From a virus: a stretch of 63,931 nt of DNA. Below, piece after piece: positions 32,861 through 41,159 of this stretch (position 1 is the first letter of the stretch; every line of letters starts with the position of its first letter). The notes below the pieces were generated by a model. It had not been told where the DNA came from and searched no databases. It worked only from the letters and a program-made list of their open reading frames with translations. A program made the translations under genes and the position numbers. The DNA is taken from the IMG/VR virus record IMGVR_UViG_3300032893_001611, positions 1 to 63,931 of that record; one strand, given 5' to 3'.

Positions 32861-33102
32861 GCGCCGTCCTCCGGCTTGCGAAACGAAACGACGTTCGCGG
32901 GCAGTTCGCCGATCTGCGGCGTCAGGAACGTCACCATCGCGTTCTTGATCATTTCCGGCGTCATGCCGAGATTCCTGCCGCCGAGCGCCGTGATCATCAC
33001 GAGCGCCATGACCTGAACCTCGTGGCTTTCGCCCGAGCCGTCGAGGAGGTCCATGATCCGGTTAGCGAGCGCAGTCGATGCCTGGGCGTCGGGATCGATC
33101 AT
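32857..33102 (-). CDS. Hypothetical early protein (81 aa)
   Basis: The function is not recognised. The protein is helical and hydrophobic in the middle (VQVMALVMITALGG) but has no clear membrane helix. It overlaps both neighbours by 4 bp (ATGA junctions), so it is translated with the replication genes. Possible helper of the initiator. Confidence 0.65.
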   Translation of the reverse strand: MIDPDAQASTALANRIMDLLDGSGESHEVQVMALVMITALGGRNLGMTPEMIKNAMVTFLTPQIGELPANVVSFRKPEDGA

Positions 33103-33647
33103 GTCAGCGACCGCCTTCTGGGCAAGACAGGCAAAAAACTTGCACCACTGCCATCGAGCGAACTGCCGCCGCCAGCAAGTGCAGGCGGCGAGCGACCCGG
33201 CAGGTATGTGCCGATCACTTCACGGCCCTTGAAATCCTCATAGCGTTGACCGCCATACAGCGCGTGGCGCTTTTCGTCGCTCATGCAGCAGACAGGCCAC
33301 GCGCCGTAATCGTCGTCGAGTTGCGACGGCGGCCGCATGAAAATCCGCTTTTTGCCCTTCATGGGCGACACGCGTTTCACGCGCGGGATGTACAATTTCT
33401 GAAATTCAGAGCATTCAAGCTTTGCCGCTGCGCGGCCCTTCTCTGTCAGCTGGGACAACATACATTTGCCCGACCTTCTCTGCGTGATTAATTCCTGCCT
33501 TTGCAGGCCGGTGAAAATGTAATGGATTCTGCCGGGATTGATGCCAAACGCACGGGCGATATCGGATTGCGACATGGTAATGTTTTCGCGGTCGAGTAGA
33601 GTGAGAACTCGCCAGGCCATTTCGCAGTAATTCTCGAACCGGCTCAC
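33099..33647 (-). CDS. Winged-helix regulator (182 aa)
   Basis: The N-terminal 75 residues form a MarR-like winged helix (LTLLDRENITMSQSDIARAFGIN, IFTGLQRQELITQ). The rest is basic with a SPMKGKKRIFMRPP segment and a low-complexity end. It lies in the early leftward operon with 4-bp overlaps on both sides. It likely binds DNA in early control or replication; the target is unknown. Confidence 0.7.
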   Translation of the reverse strand: MSRFENYCEMAWRVLTLLDRENITMSQSDIARAFGINPGRIHYIFTGLQRQELITQRRSGKCMLSQLTEKGRAAAKLECSEFQKLYIPRVKRVSPMKGKKRIFMRPPSQLDDDYGAWPVCCMSDEKRHALYGGQRYEDFKGREVIGTYLPGRSPPALAGGGSSLDGSGASFLPVLPRRRSLT

Positions 33648-34108
33648 CGAGCAGCCCCCTCCAGCACACCGCGCGCGAGAGCCAGATCAGACATCGCTCG
33701 TTCGATGTCACCCCGAAGCTTGTCGATCTGCTCGGAAGTGAATTTCCCGTCCGTCGCGGCGTAGGCATCCTTGATCAGTTGCCCGATATCCTGTCCCACG
33801 GCTGGCATGACAGCGCCGAATGCCGTGCGGATTTTTTCCTCGCGTGTCGGCTTGACGAAATAACCGCCCGCGAGGAAGCACATCGCCTCGGTCACGAAAT
33901 GCGCTCCGGTCGGCTTCTCAAGATCAGCGACGATATCGACGGGTGGGAACAGATCGCTACGGTCGGGGTTGGCGTATTCATACAAAACACGCTGACCGAC
34001 GCGCGTCATCAGTTCGGCGTTCTTCACGCCGCCGCACTTGTCGATCAGCAAGCTGAATCGCTGCTTGAGCAGGACGCCGTCCGGCGTCAGGTTTGGGCTT
34101 TTGTCCAT
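33644..34108 (-). CDS. CII-like phage regulatory protein
   Basis: The 154-aa product from the ATG at 34108 resembles the phage CP76/CII regulatory family: LLKQRFSLLIDKCGGVKNAELM, VGQRVLYEYANPDRSDLFPPVDIVADLEKPTGAHFVTEAMC. In these proteins a helix-turn-helix N-terminus is followed by an oligomerization helix. It lies just after the Cro-like gene, the usual place of CII. In lambda CII favours lysogeny by activating repressor and integrase. Confidence 0.72.
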   Translation of the reverse strand: MDKSPNLTPDGVLLKQRFSLLIDKCGGVKNAELMTRVGQRVLYEYANPDRSDLFPPVDIVADLEKPTGAHFVTEAMCFLAGGYFVKPTREEKIRTAFGAVMPAVGQDIGQLIKDAYAATDGKFTSEQIDKLRGDIERAMSDLALARGVLEGAAR

Positions 34109-34201
34109 GATGATCCCCCGTGGACTCAAGTTTGCGCCGGCGTGCGAATTTTCACCGTTTCCGCACACGCCGCCCGGCTGGACGCACGCGGGAAATCCCT
34201 G

Positions 34202-34405
34202 TTACTTGGCGGTATGAGCCACCAGATAGAAATCATTCGGCATCACGGCCCCGTTCGACCATTTGGCGATGGCCGCCATGTTGGCTTCGTCGGGGATGCT
34301 GCGCCCGCGTTCCCAATAGCCGAACGCGACGTCGCTGACGCCGATTTCGGCGGCGGCGGCTTCGATCGTCAGGCCCTTGAGTTCGCGGTACTTTCTTAGC
34401 TTCAT
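34202..34405 (-). CDS. Cro-like repressor
   Basis: The 67-aa protein is a single helix-turn-helix domain (YRELKGLTIEAAAAEIGVSDVAFGYWERG). It is divergent from the larger cI-like gene at 34500, with a shared 94-bp control region containing a 15-bp palindromic operator. This is the classic cI/Cro switch layout. Confidence 0.85.
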   Translation of the reverse strand: MKLRKYRELKGLTIEAAAAEIGVSDVAFGYWERGRSIPDEANMAAIAKWSNGAVMPNDFYLVAHTAK

Positions 34406-34414
34406 GCGATCAAC

Positions 34415-34429
34415 CTAACAGGCAGTTAG
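34415..34429. promoter_or_regulatory. Operator CTAAC-N5-GTTAG in the switch region
   Basis: CTAACAGGCAGTTAG is a 5-bp arm palindrome just upstream of the Cro-like start. Near copies occur at 35478-35492 and 35512-35526, so one regulator probably binds all three. Confidence 0.65.
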
Positions 34430-34499
34430 CTTTTGATAAAGGAAAAACTCACAACCGGACGACTTGCCCGTGGATAACGTTCGGTTAGCCTTGACTGCC

Positions 34500-34886
34500 A
34501 TGGAAAAACGCCATCGCAAAAATTTCCTGAAAGAGGTGAGAAAACAACGCCATCTGACTCAGGAGCAGCTCGGCGACCTTGTCGGCGTCAAGGACTCGCA
34601 TATCACGATGATGGAGAACGGACGGCGCGGCATCAGCGCGGACATGCTCGTGCGCCTGGCCGTCGCGCTCCAATGCCACCCGGCCGAGATCACCGACGGG
34701 CCGGCGACGGCCATCATAGCCCGCAACGATCGCGAGCGCGAAGTGCTGCTGATCATGCGGGAGATGGGGGAACGGGAGCAGGAGACATTCTCGGCTGGCT
34801 TGAAAGCCTTCGCCAGCGCGAAAAAAGGAAACTTGACTGACGGCGAAAAACCGCTACAGAAAAAAGACAACCGGGATCACAGGTAG
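34500..34886 (+). CDS. cI-like repressor
   Basis: Starting at 34500, the 128-aa protein has an XRE-type helix-turn-helix (residues about 12-62, RKQRHLTQEQLGDLVGVKDSHITMMENG) and a helical C-terminal part for oligomerization. It has no LexA-like peptidase domain (no Ala-Gly cleavage site or Ser/Lys dyad), so induction may not depend on RecA-driven self-cleavage. It is divergent from the Cro-like gene. A start 36 bases upstream is possible. Confidence 0.8.
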   Translation: MEKRHRKNFLKEVRKQRHLTQEQLGDLVGVKDSHITMMENGRRGISADMLVRLAVALQCHPAEITDGPATAIIARNDREREVLLIMREMGEREQETFSAGLKAFASAKKGNLTDGEKPLQKKDNRDHR

Positions 34887-34889
34887 ACG

Positions 34890-35177
34890 ATGCCCTCAGA
34901 CGTCGATAAATACTACGGTTCGCACGGCCAGCTTGCAGCCTCGACCGTTGCCACCGAACGAACGCCGCATTCAACGCCTGATGACAATACGCAGGGCTGG
35001 GCAATTCTCACCATCGTCCTGGTCCTTTATTTCCTGCCCGCGCTCACCGCGTCGCAGCGCAGGCACCGCAACCGTCACGCCATCGGCATCATGAACCTGT
35101 TTCTGGGCTGGACCTTGCTCGGCTGGATTGGCGCGCTGATCTGGGCTTTCACCGCCAACACGGAGCCACGTCCATGA
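34890..35177 (+). CDS. Superinfection immunity protein (Imm family)
   Basis: The 95-aa protein has two membrane helices (about residues 37-54 and 67-88) with the family signature RHAIGIMNLFLGWTLLGWIG. The family is named for T4 Imm, which blocks DNA entry of related phages. It lies just downstream of the repressor and would be made in the lysogen. Confidence 0.88.
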   Translation: MPSDVDKYYGSHGQLAASTVATERTPHSTPDDNTQGWAILTIVLVLYFLPALTASQRRHRNRHAIGIMNLFLGWTLLGWIGALIWAFTANTEPRP

Positions 35178-35461
35178 GACCGAAATCTATCCTTGCCGCC
35201 CTTGCGGCCGTTCAGCTGCTGGCCTGTTGCACCTACGCCGTGGCTGAAAAATCCGCCGATGGCATCTACACGATCAAGCAGCCTCAGTCCAAATATGACC
35301 TTCTCGGGCAGGATCAGCTGCTGGCGACCGGCGATCACGAAAGCATGAATTACCAGGCCAAGCAGGCCTGTCCGGGCGGCTATGAAAAGGTCCGGGAATA
35401 CCTTCGCCGGTTACCCGACCGGAACAGCTACTACGCCTGGGACATCCGCTGCCTCAAATGA
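35174..35461 (+). CDS. Small secreted or lipoprotein (95 aa)
   Basis: A signal sequence ends in LLACCTYA, with LLAC close to a lipobox, so the mature protein may be a lipoprotein or soluble periplasmic. The body is polar with two more Cys. It overlaps the immunity gene by 4 bp and may act with it at the envelope. The function is unknown. Confidence 0.7.
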   Translation: MRPKSILAALAAVQLLACCTYAVAEKSADGIYTIKQPQSKYDLLGQDQLLATGDHESMNYQAKQACPGGYEKVREYLRRLPDRNSYYAWDIRCLK

Positions 35462-35462
35462 C

Positions 35463-35471
35463 TTATCCACA
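35463..35471 (+). promoter_or_regulatory. DnaA box
   Basis: TTATCCACA is a perfect match to the E. coli DnaA box consensus. A near match, TTATCCACG on the minus strand, lies in the cI/Cro control region (34469-34477). Both are in regulatory gaps, so host DnaA may affect these promoters. A single box can also occur by chance. Confidence 0.4.
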
Positions 35472-35477
35472 AAAACC

Positions 35478-35526
35478 CTAACCTGCTGTCAGTTTCTTCC
35501 TTGCGGACTTCCTAACACCCTGTTAG
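35478..35526. promoter_or_regulatory. Two repressor operators upstream of the accessory operon
   Basis: CTAACCTGCTGTCAG (35478-35492) and CTAACACCCTGTTAG (35512-35526) match the switch operator at 34415. Their centres are 34 bp apart. They precede the rightward operon starting at 35552, which should therefore be silenced in the lysogen. Confidence 0.6.
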
Positions 35527-35551
35527 CTTCCCCCTCAACACAGGGGGAAGA

Positions 35552-35740
35552 ATGCCGAAAGAACATCAATGCCATTGCGCGAGCGGAAGCGGCGCGGCCA
35601 TGCCCGCCGCGCGCCCGATGATCCGGCAGATCGTCAATCCTCAGCTCACTTTCTTCACAGCTCCGATGTACACGTGCATAGCGCGCGCCCTCCAGCTTGC
35701 AGACGAACTCGAAGCCACGCTCACGGAGGACAAGACGTGA
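35552..35740 (+). CDS. Hypothetical small protein (62 aa)
   Basis: A good ribosome binding site (GGGGGAAG) precedes the ATG. The product has an N-terminal Cys/His cluster (HQCHC) and a C-terminal helix (RALQLADELEATL). It is the first gene of a rightward run of small overlapping genes under the two operators. The function is unknown. Confidence 0.6.
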   Translation: MPKEHQCHCASGSGAAMPAARPMIRQIVNPQLTFFTAPMYTCIARALQLADELEATLTEDKT

Positions 35741-35913
35741 CCGGCGTGGCTTACAAGGTTCTGGTCGACGGCGATCTCATCGCCACCATCACCCTCTACA
35801 GAGATACGCAGGCGCAACGCGATCTCGTGCGCCGCCAGATCGCACGCGAGCACAAAATCCCCGCCCATTACCTGCGCTTCTATCCCGTACAGCACAAGCG
35901 GAGCGCGGCATGA
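35737..35913 (+). CDS. Hypothetical small protein (58 aa)
   Basis: A GTG start overlaps the upstream stop (GTGA). The product (VAYKVLVDGDLIATITLYRD, then a basic helix and HYLRFYP) looks like a compact alpha/beta protein. Both ends overlap neighbours by 4 bp, typical of early phage operons. The function is unknown. Confidence 0.6.
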   Translation: MTGVAYKVLVDGDLIATITLYRDTQAQRDLVRRQIAREHKIPAHYLRFYPVQHKRSAA

Positions 35914-36116
35914 GGACGGCGGGGAGCATGGCCGCGCGGCTTGACGACCTTGAACGGCAGGAGGATCTATGCCGCCGGCAAGGGTTTAACGACCTCGCCG
36001 ATGCCATCGCCGAGCGCGCCAATGACGAGGCTATCGAATTCCTCGACGAGTTCTATCACGGCGAGCCCGAGGTCGAGCCGCGCACGCAGGTCGGCATCTT
36101 CAAGGGAGGCCTCTGA
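35910..36116 (+). CDS. Hypothetical acidic helical protein (68 aa)
   Basis: This product starts at the ATG of an ATGA overlap. It is acidic and helical (LDDLERQEDLCRRQGFNDLADAIAER), with no recognised domain. It shares one base with the next gene. The function is unknown. Confidence 0.6.
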   Translation: MRTAGSMAARLDDLERQEDLCRRQGFNDLADAIAERANDEAIEFLDEFYHGEPEVEPRTQVGIFKGGL

Positions 36117-36385
36117 TGGGACAGATCGTCAACTTCCCCCTCGCCCATTCACGCAACACGCCGCTTTATCGCGAACCGTTGCATCAGGCGCTGCGCCATG
36201 ACGGGATGCCCGTGCGCCCCGGCGATTTCGTGAAGATCACCGACACGCGCGGGCACGAACACAAGGGCACCGTCACCAAGGTCGGCATGCCCGGCAATGC
36301 CGCCGTCACGCAGGTCTACGAGGTCCGCTGCCATGATGGCTGGCCGCGCGTCGTCTCCGCCGACCAGATCGAGGCTCTGCTGTGA
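36116..36385 (+). CDS. Hypothetical protein with KOW/SH3-like turn (89 aa)
   Basis: The middle of the protein ([44 protein letters not shown]) has the small beta-barrel look of KOW or SH3-like domains. No family is assigned. It is coupled to both neighbours by stop/start overlaps. Confidence 0.6.
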   Translation: MGQIVNFPLAHSRNTPLYREPLHQALRHDGMPVRPGDFVKITDTRGHEHKGTVTKVGMPGNAAVTQVYEVRCHDGWPRVVSADQIEALL

Positions 36386-37089
36386 GCCGCGAAGCCACCA
36401 CCGAGAAGAACGTCGTTTATCACCTTACCGGCACGATGCTCGGCATCGCCATCCAGGAAACGCGGAACACGCGCGAGGCGGCGATTGAGCGCCTCGGTCT
36501 AATCGCCGCTGCCGCGAACGTGATCGCCGATGGCAATCCCCTTGCGCGGCGCCTGAATTCGCCCGTGTTCCAGCTGACGGATTCCTTCATCCCCGAGTTG
36601 CTGGACACGCGCACCGGCGACACGCTTGTGGAGATCACGCAACAGCAAGTCCCTAACCCTTCTCTGCGAGCCGCCTGCGTCGAGTGCTGGCAGGCGGCTC
36701 ACACGGACGGGCGGAGAAGTCGGAAGACCTCGGCATTGTGCCATGTTTCGGTTTGCAGTTATCGAACGTGCCGCCTGTCCGATCACAACCAGCAGAAGGA
36801 AACGACCAGGATGAAAGGACCGCCACCACCCAACATCAAAGAAATCATGGCAATGACGACATTAGCCGAGAAGGAGTGCGTCAACGCCATTTCGACATGG
36901 CCTCCTTTCAATAGCGCCCACGAAGGATTCGCTGTGCTGCATGAAGAATTCGATGAGCTAAAGGCTCACGTCTGGACAAATCAGAAGCAGCGTGACATCG
37001 ACTGCATGCGCAAGGAGGCCATTCAAGTCGCGGCTATGGCAATACGATTCGCCGTTGAAATCTGTAACGAGGATCGCGGACGGAAATGA
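36382..37089 (+). CDS. Possible fusion: N-terminal unknown plus MazG-like C-terminus
   Basis: A GTG start overlaps the upstream stop. Residues 1-90 are a helical unknown domain. Residues about 93-143 look non-coding (Cys/Arg/Ser-rich) and cover an 11-bp hairpin (36668-36700). From 36811 an ATG after AAGGAAACGACCAGG opens a separate 92-aa unit ([33 protein letters not shown]) that resembles MazG-type phosphohydrolases. Either two genes were fused by loss of a stop, or the second is also translated alone. Confidence 0.55.
   Translation: MSREATTEKNVVYHLTGTMLGIAIQETRNTREAAIERLGLIAAAANVIADGNPLARRLNSPVFQLTDSFIPELLDTRTGDTLVEITQQQVPNPSLRAACVECWQAAHTDGRRSRKTSALCHVSVCSYRTCRLSDHNQQKETTRMKGPPPPNIKEIMAMTTLAEKECVNAISTWPPFNSAHEGFAVLHEEFDELKAHVWTNQKQRDIDCMRKEAIQVAAMAIRFAVEICNEDRGRK
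36668..36700 (+). repeat. 11-bp perfect hairpin before the MazG-like unit
   Basis: GAGCCGCCTGC (36668-36678) and GCAGGCGGCTC (36690-36700) with an 11-nt loop. It lies 111 bp before the ATG at 36811, like the hairpins that precede other rightward genes here. Confidence 0.65.
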
Positions 37090-37355
37090 AAGACCTGCTT
37101 GGCAATACCGTCGCGCAAGGCGAGGACTTTCTCGAAGGCGAAGGCGGCGTCGAGGAATACAAGGGCCGCATCCTCGCGGCATCGGCCGCCGGCATCAGGT
37201 TCACCGACGGCGTGTTCAACGACTGGCTGCCACGCTCCAAGATCCTGATCGACGGCATCCCCGGCCCCGACGCCGGTGAGCGTTTCGAGCGGTTCGAGAT
37301 CTACACCCTCACCATCCCCGACTGGCTCGCACGCAAGAAAGGACTGATCCAATGA
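37086..37355 (+). CDS. Hypothetical protein (89 aa)
   Basis: A small soluble alpha/beta protein ([40 protein letters not shown]). The opening resembles short SH3-like phage proteins. ATGA overlaps join it to both neighbours. The function is unknown. Confidence 0.6.
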   Translation: MKDLLGNTVAQGEDFLEGEGGVEEYKGRILAASAAGIRFTDGVFNDWLPRSKILIDGIPGPDAGERFERFEIYTLTIPDWLARKKGLIQ

Positions 37356-37645
37356 TCTCGCCCTTCGTGATTTCTGCAGCCTGCATTGGTTTTGTCGCGC
37401 TCATCATAGGCGCATTGATTTTCTGGTGCGATTTCTGCGCGGTGCGCAATGCCGGCACTTTGTTTTTCATGTCGCCGTTGCTCTTGATCACATGGCTGAT
37501 CCTCGGACTGTCAATAAATGTAGATCAATCACGCCAGCACGCCGACGTGCGCCGCTGCTACGCCCACAGCTGCGTGATCGTCGATGACGGCCATGGCCGG
37601 AGGGTCCTTGAATGCGACGAAGCGAAGCCGGAGGCCTGCCCATGA
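37352..37645 (+). CDS. Small membrane protein (97 aa)
   Basis: Two strong transmembrane helices (about residues 3-25 and 33-54) are followed by a Cys-rich soluble tail. Its location in the lysogeny/accessory operon fits a membrane accessory such as an exclusion factor, but nothing proves it. Confidence 0.6.
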   Translation: MISPFVISAACIGFVALIIGALIFWCDFCAVRNAGTLFFMSPLLLITWLILGLSINVDQSRQHADVRRCYAHSCVIVDDGHGRRVLECDEAKPEACP

Positions 37646-37878
37646 AAGCCGTCCTGATCATCCATTTTGTAATCAGCTGTCTGCTGTGTTCTCCGGAACC
37701 GCAGATCATTTCCTCAGAAGTTGACAGCATGGATACCTGCTATTTGGTAGCCAGGAGAATGCTGGAGAAGGACAGACAGGTCACCGAGGCTGACTGCTAC
37801 CCATTCGACAAATCTGCAAAACTCTTCCGCCCCGATGGCGATTGGATCGACGATCAGGGCCACAAGGTCAACCGATGA
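37642..37878 (+). CDS. Small secreted protein (78 aa)
   Basis: The ATG overlaps the upstream stop. A signal peptide (MKAVLIIHFVISCLLCS) precedes a short polar mature part with two Cys. It may work with the membrane protein just upstream. The function is unknown. Confidence 0.6.
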   Translation: MKAVLIIHFVISCLLCSPEPQIISSEVDSMDTCYLVARRMLEKDRQVTEADCYPFDKSAKLFRPDGDWIDDQGHKVNR

Positions 37879-39056
37879 GCGACAAGACCGGCATCGAATG
37901 GACGGACGCCACATGGAACCCGCTCGCCGGTTGTTCGCTGAAAAGTCCGGGCTGCACAAATTGCTACGCGATGAAATTCGCGCACCGGTTGCTCGACAAG
38001 CCCGGCAGCCACTACTACGGCACGACGAAGATCGTCAATGGCAAGGCCGTCTGGACCGGAAAAATTAACCTCGCACCCGACCGTATCCTGCGTCTTCCGC
38101 TGACTTGGAAAAAACCACGCCGGATTTTCCCCAACAGCATGTCCGACCTATTTCACGAGGACGTGCCCGACGAATGGATAGACCGCATTTTCGCGGTCAT
38201 GGCCCTCAGTCAGCAACACACCTACCAGATACTCACCAAACGCGCCGAACGCATGCATGACTACATGACCACGCGATGGCAACCAGCCAAGGCGCAGCGT
38301 TTAGAGATCGCTGGAACGGCCATCGATTATCCGGGCGAAACCACCGGCGACACCCGCGAGGATCGCGTCCGTCAGGCAGCCAGTGATCTCCTGATCGGCG
38401 ATATCGGCGAACAAGATAAGTTCTGGACCGCTGATGGTTCCATGAGATGGCCATGCTGGCCGTTGCCCAACGTCTGGCTCGGCGTCAGCGTCGAGGACCA
38501 GAAGCGCGCCGACGAGCGCATACCGTGGCTGCTCAAAACGCCTGCAGCCGTGCGATTCCTGTCCTGCGAGCCATTGCTGGAGCCCGTCAATATCCGCGGC
38601 TATTTGATGCAAGGTGAGGACCCCGGAAAATGTCTGACCTGCTGTATGAACCACGGCTTCACGCGCTGTCCGAATTACGGCGGCATTTCCAAGACGCGAA
38701 CCGGGCTGGATGAAAATTGCGAGACTTTTCTCCGCAAGAACTTTGCGATCCACTGGGTCATCGCCGGCGGCGAGAGCGGCCCCGGCGCGCGGCCTATGAA
38801 CCCGGCGTGGGTCCGCTCGATCCGCGACCAGTGCCATCATGCCGGCGTGCCGTTCTTCTTCAAGCAGTGGGGCGAATGGGCGCCTCTTTACGGGCTTCTC
38901 AGCGAAAATTCGTGCAAGCATACCGGCATCTTCAAGTGGTCGGATGGCTGGCAGGACGGCTGCTGCAGCCTTCGCGTCGGCAAAAAAGCCGCCGGCCGCC
39001 TTCTCGACGGCCGCACGCACGACGATTTCCCCGTCTACCTTCAACCCGCAGCATAG
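37875..39056 (+). CDS. Phage Gp37/Gp68-family protein (DUF5131)
   Basis: The 393-aa protein begins MSDKTGIEWTDATWNPLAGCS and has GCTNCYAMKFAHRL, a Cys pattern of the Gp37/68 family, then SMSDLFHEDVPDEWI, QILTKRAERM, VWLGVSVEDQ, WVIAGGESGPGARPM and VPFFFKQWGEW. The family is widespread in phages and is distantly like radical SAM TIM barrels. Its reaction is unknown. The middle (about 125-260) is longer than usual. Confidence 0.92.
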   Translation: MSDKTGIEWTDATWNPLAGCSLKSPGCTNCYAMKFAHRLLDKPGSHYYGTTKIVNGKAVWTGKINLAPDRILRLPLTWKKPRRIFPNSMSDLFHEDVPDEWIDRIFAVMALSQQHTYQILTKRAERMHDYMTTRWQPAKAQRLEIAGTAIDYPGETTGDTREDRVRQAASDLLIGDIGEQDKFWTADGSMRWPCWPLPNVWLGVSVEDQKRADERIPWLLKTPAAVRFLSCEPLLEPVNIRGYLMQGEDPGKCLTCCMNHGFTRCPNYGGISKTRTGLDENCETFLRKNFAIHWVIAGGESGPGARPMNPAWVRSIRDQCHHAGVPFFFKQWGEWAPLYGLLSENSCKHTGIFKWSDGWQDGCCSLRVGKKAAGRLLDGRTHDDFPVYLQPAA

Positions 39057-39065
39057 GAGCCGCCG

Positions 39066-39299
39066 ATGAAAGTCACACTGGAAAACACCGACAAGATCGT
39101 CACCATCGTCGTCGACGGCAAGGAAGTTCCGGCGCGCATCTGGGAAGGCGTCACCGAGAAAGGCGTTCATTGCCATGCCTATATCACGCGCATCGCCGTG
39201 CATAAGGACGAGGACAACGCCGAGTTCGAGCGCGACCTGCTGGAAACGCGCGCTCCGTCGCCTGAGATAGCAGCATTCCCGCTTCATCTGGTCGTCTGA
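39066..39299 (+). CDS. Hypothetical protein (77 aa)
   Basis: AGGAG precedes the ATG. The product is a small beta-rich protein (KVTLENTDKIVTIVVDGKEVPARIW), as in several phage accessory proteins that come after Gp37/68. The function is unknown. A 14-C run lies 25 bp after its stop. Confidence 0.65.
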   Translation: MKVTLENTDKIVTIVVDGKEVPARIWEGVTEKGVHCHAYITRIAVHKDEDNAEFERDLLETRAPSPEIAAFPLHLVV

Positions 39300-39323
39300 T
39301 GTCCGCGCTCGCCGTCATACCGT

Positions 39324-39337
39324 CCCCCCCCCCCCCC
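39324..39337 (+). repeat. Run of 14 C
   Basis: A 14-bp homopolymer between the genes at 39066 and 39467. An ATG overlapping the upstream stop (39299) opens a short frame through the run, whose reading would change with run length. It may be variable in length or a sequencing error. Confidence 0.7.
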
Positions 39338-39390
39338 GAATTTCCGTATCGGGCGCATCCGCGCAGTCGCCCCTGACCTTTTTTGCCGTC

Positions 39391-39437
39391 TCCCTCGTCG
39401 CCGAGGGGATGGCTTCGTGACCCCTCGGCTAGAGGGA
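39391..39437 (+). promoter_or_regulatory. Hairpin leader, copy 1 (before ParB-like gene)
   Basis: TCCCTC-GTC-GCCGAGGGG, a 12-nt loop, then CCCCTCGGC-TA-GAGGGA. The stem of 9 + 6 bp with a small bulge ends 30 bp before the ATG at 39467. The same element, with sequence changes that keep pairing, lies at 41628-41672. Confidence 0.7.
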
Positions 39438-39466
39438 AACTTCAACCCCAAAAAAGGAGCATATCT

Positions 39467-41146
39467 ATGACTGACATCACGCAAATACCGATTAGCAAGC
39501 TCGTGGCCTGGGACGGCAACGTGCGCAAGACCGCAGGCGCTGACACCGCGCTCGCGGAACTGGCCGCGTCCATCGCAGCACACGGGCTGATCAACAACCT
39601 GGTCGTCAATCCAGAGAAGAAAGGCGCCTACGCCGTCGTCACCGGCGGCCGCAGGCTTGCCGCGCTCCAGTTGTTGGTCAAGCAAGGCAAGAAGAAGGCC
39701 GACGACACGGTGGCCTGCCAGATCCTTCCCGCCGAAGCGAACGCGACGGAAATCAGCCTCGCCGAAAACTTCGTGCGCGAGGAAATGCACCCCGCCGACG
39801 AGTTCGACGCCTTCAAGATGCTGGCCGACCAGAACATGCCGGCGGCCGACATCGCGGCGCGTTTCGGCGTCACCGAGAAGGTCGTGCTTGAGCGCCTGAA
39901 GCTCGCGCGCGTCAGCCCGGTCATCATCAAGGCGTACCGTGACGGCAAGACGACGCTCGACTGCGTCATGGCCTTCGCGGTTACCGACGACCACAAGCGG
40001 CAGGAGCGCTTCTGGAAATCATGCCCCGAATGGGCGCGCACCAACCGCCGCCAGATCCGCGACTCGCTTACCGAAGGCGAGATTGACGCAACCGACCGCA
40101 TGGTCCGGTTCGTCACGCTACAAGCCTACGAAAAGGCCGGTGGCACCGTTCGCCGCGACCTCTTCACCGATGGCGACCAGGGCGTGTTCATCACCAAGCC
40201 CGACCTGCTCAACGAACTGGCCGCCGCGAAGCTGCAGACGAAGATCGACGCAGCGCTCAAGGACGGCTGGAAATGGGCCGACGTGCTCGCGCCGAACGAT
40301 CATGAAACCACCTACAAGCTGAAATCGATTCAGCCTGCGGGCAAGAAGGATACGTTCAAGCCCGAGCAGAAAGCCAATGCCGGCATCTTCGTACGCATCC
40401 TTCCCGGCGGCGAGCTGGACGTGCTGGAAGGATACGTGAAGCCGGGCGATGCCAAGGCCGCCAAATCGGCCGATCCGAGGGCTAAGGACAAAGCCAAGGC
40501 GAAACCCGCCGAGCAAGCCGGTCTGTCGCAATCTTTGACCGACGACCTTATCGGCCAACGCACAGCGGCAATCGCAGCCGAACTTACCGGCCAGCCGCTG
40601 CTCGCGCTGCGGGCAGTGGTTCACAGCCTCGGGATGAAAGCCGTTTACGGCACCTTCAACTCCGACGACAGGCCGGTCGACGTGAACTTCAAGCACACGG
40701 ACCATCCTATCGGGTTCGCCGAGCGATGCAAGCCGAAGGCTGTCGTCGAGCTGGAGGAACAGCGCAAGGCGTGGAAGAAGAAACTTCCCGCCGAGAGCAA
40801 ATTCTGGCAATGGTGCCTCGACGCCGACCAGAAGCAGCTGCTCTCTCTGCTGGCCTTCTGCGCCGCTCAGTCCTGCACGAACGGCGAGTTGCTGATCGAA
40901 CCGCTCGGCCTCGACATGGCCAAGTGGTTCATGCCGACGGTCGACAACTACTTCGGCCGCATCGGCAAGCCGCAGATCGTCGCCGACTTGAAGGAGATAG
41001 GCAAGGGCAACTTGCTCTCGCCGGAGAAAACCGGCAAAGCCGATGCCGCGTCCTTCGCCGAGCGCACGGCCAAGGGCTCCGGATGGTTGCCGAAGCTGCT
41101 GCGTACGGCCAAACCCGGCAAAAAGCCGCAGAAGAAAGCGGCCTGA
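39467..41146 (+). CDS. ParB/Srx-domain protein
   Basis: The start at 39467 has AAAAGGAG upstream. The 559-aa protein opens with a ParB nuclease/CTPase-like domain (about residues 5-100: ISKLVAWDGNVRKT, LAASIAAHGLINNLVV, VTGGRRLAALQLL, EISLAENFVREEMHPADEF), then a helix-turn-helix (ADIAARFGVTEKVVLERLKLARV). The long C-terminal part is not recognised. ParB-like proteins of this size are common on alphaproteobacterial plasmids and integrated elements. Its ParA-like partner lies 20 kb away. Confidence 0.88.
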   Translation: MTDITQIPISKLVAWDGNVRKTAGADTALAELAASIAAHGLINNLVVNPEKKGAYAVVTGGRRLAALQLLVKQGKKKADDTVACQILPAEANATEISLAENFVREEMHPADEFDAFKMLADQNMPAADIAARFGVTEKVVLERLKLARVSPVIIKAYRDGKTTLDCVMAFAVTDDHKRQERFWKSCPEWARTNRRQIRDSLTEGEIDATDRMVRFVTLQAYEKAGGTVRRDLFTDGDQGVFITKPDLLNELAAAKLQTKIDAALKDGWKWADVLAPNDHETTYKLKSIQPAGKKDTFKPEQKANAGIFVRILPGGELDVLEGYVKPGDAKAAKSADPRAKDKAKAKPAEQAGLSQSLTDDLIGQRTAAIAAELTGQPLLALRAVVHSLGMKAVYGTFNSDDRPVDVNFKHTDHPIGFAERCKPKAVVELEEQRKAWKKKLPAESKFWQWCLDADQKQLLSLLAFCAAQSCTNGELLIEPLGLDMAKWFMPTVDNYFGRIGKPQIVADLKEIGKGNLLSPEKTGKADAASFAERTAKGSGWLPKLLRTAKPGKKPQKKAA

Positions 41147-41159
41147 CGCTGTTTCGCCA

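Noticed and set aside
30655-34405. Toxin-antitoxin pair among the small early genes
   Set aside because: No gene pair there shows known toxin motifs; the proteins fit phage control and replication roles instead.
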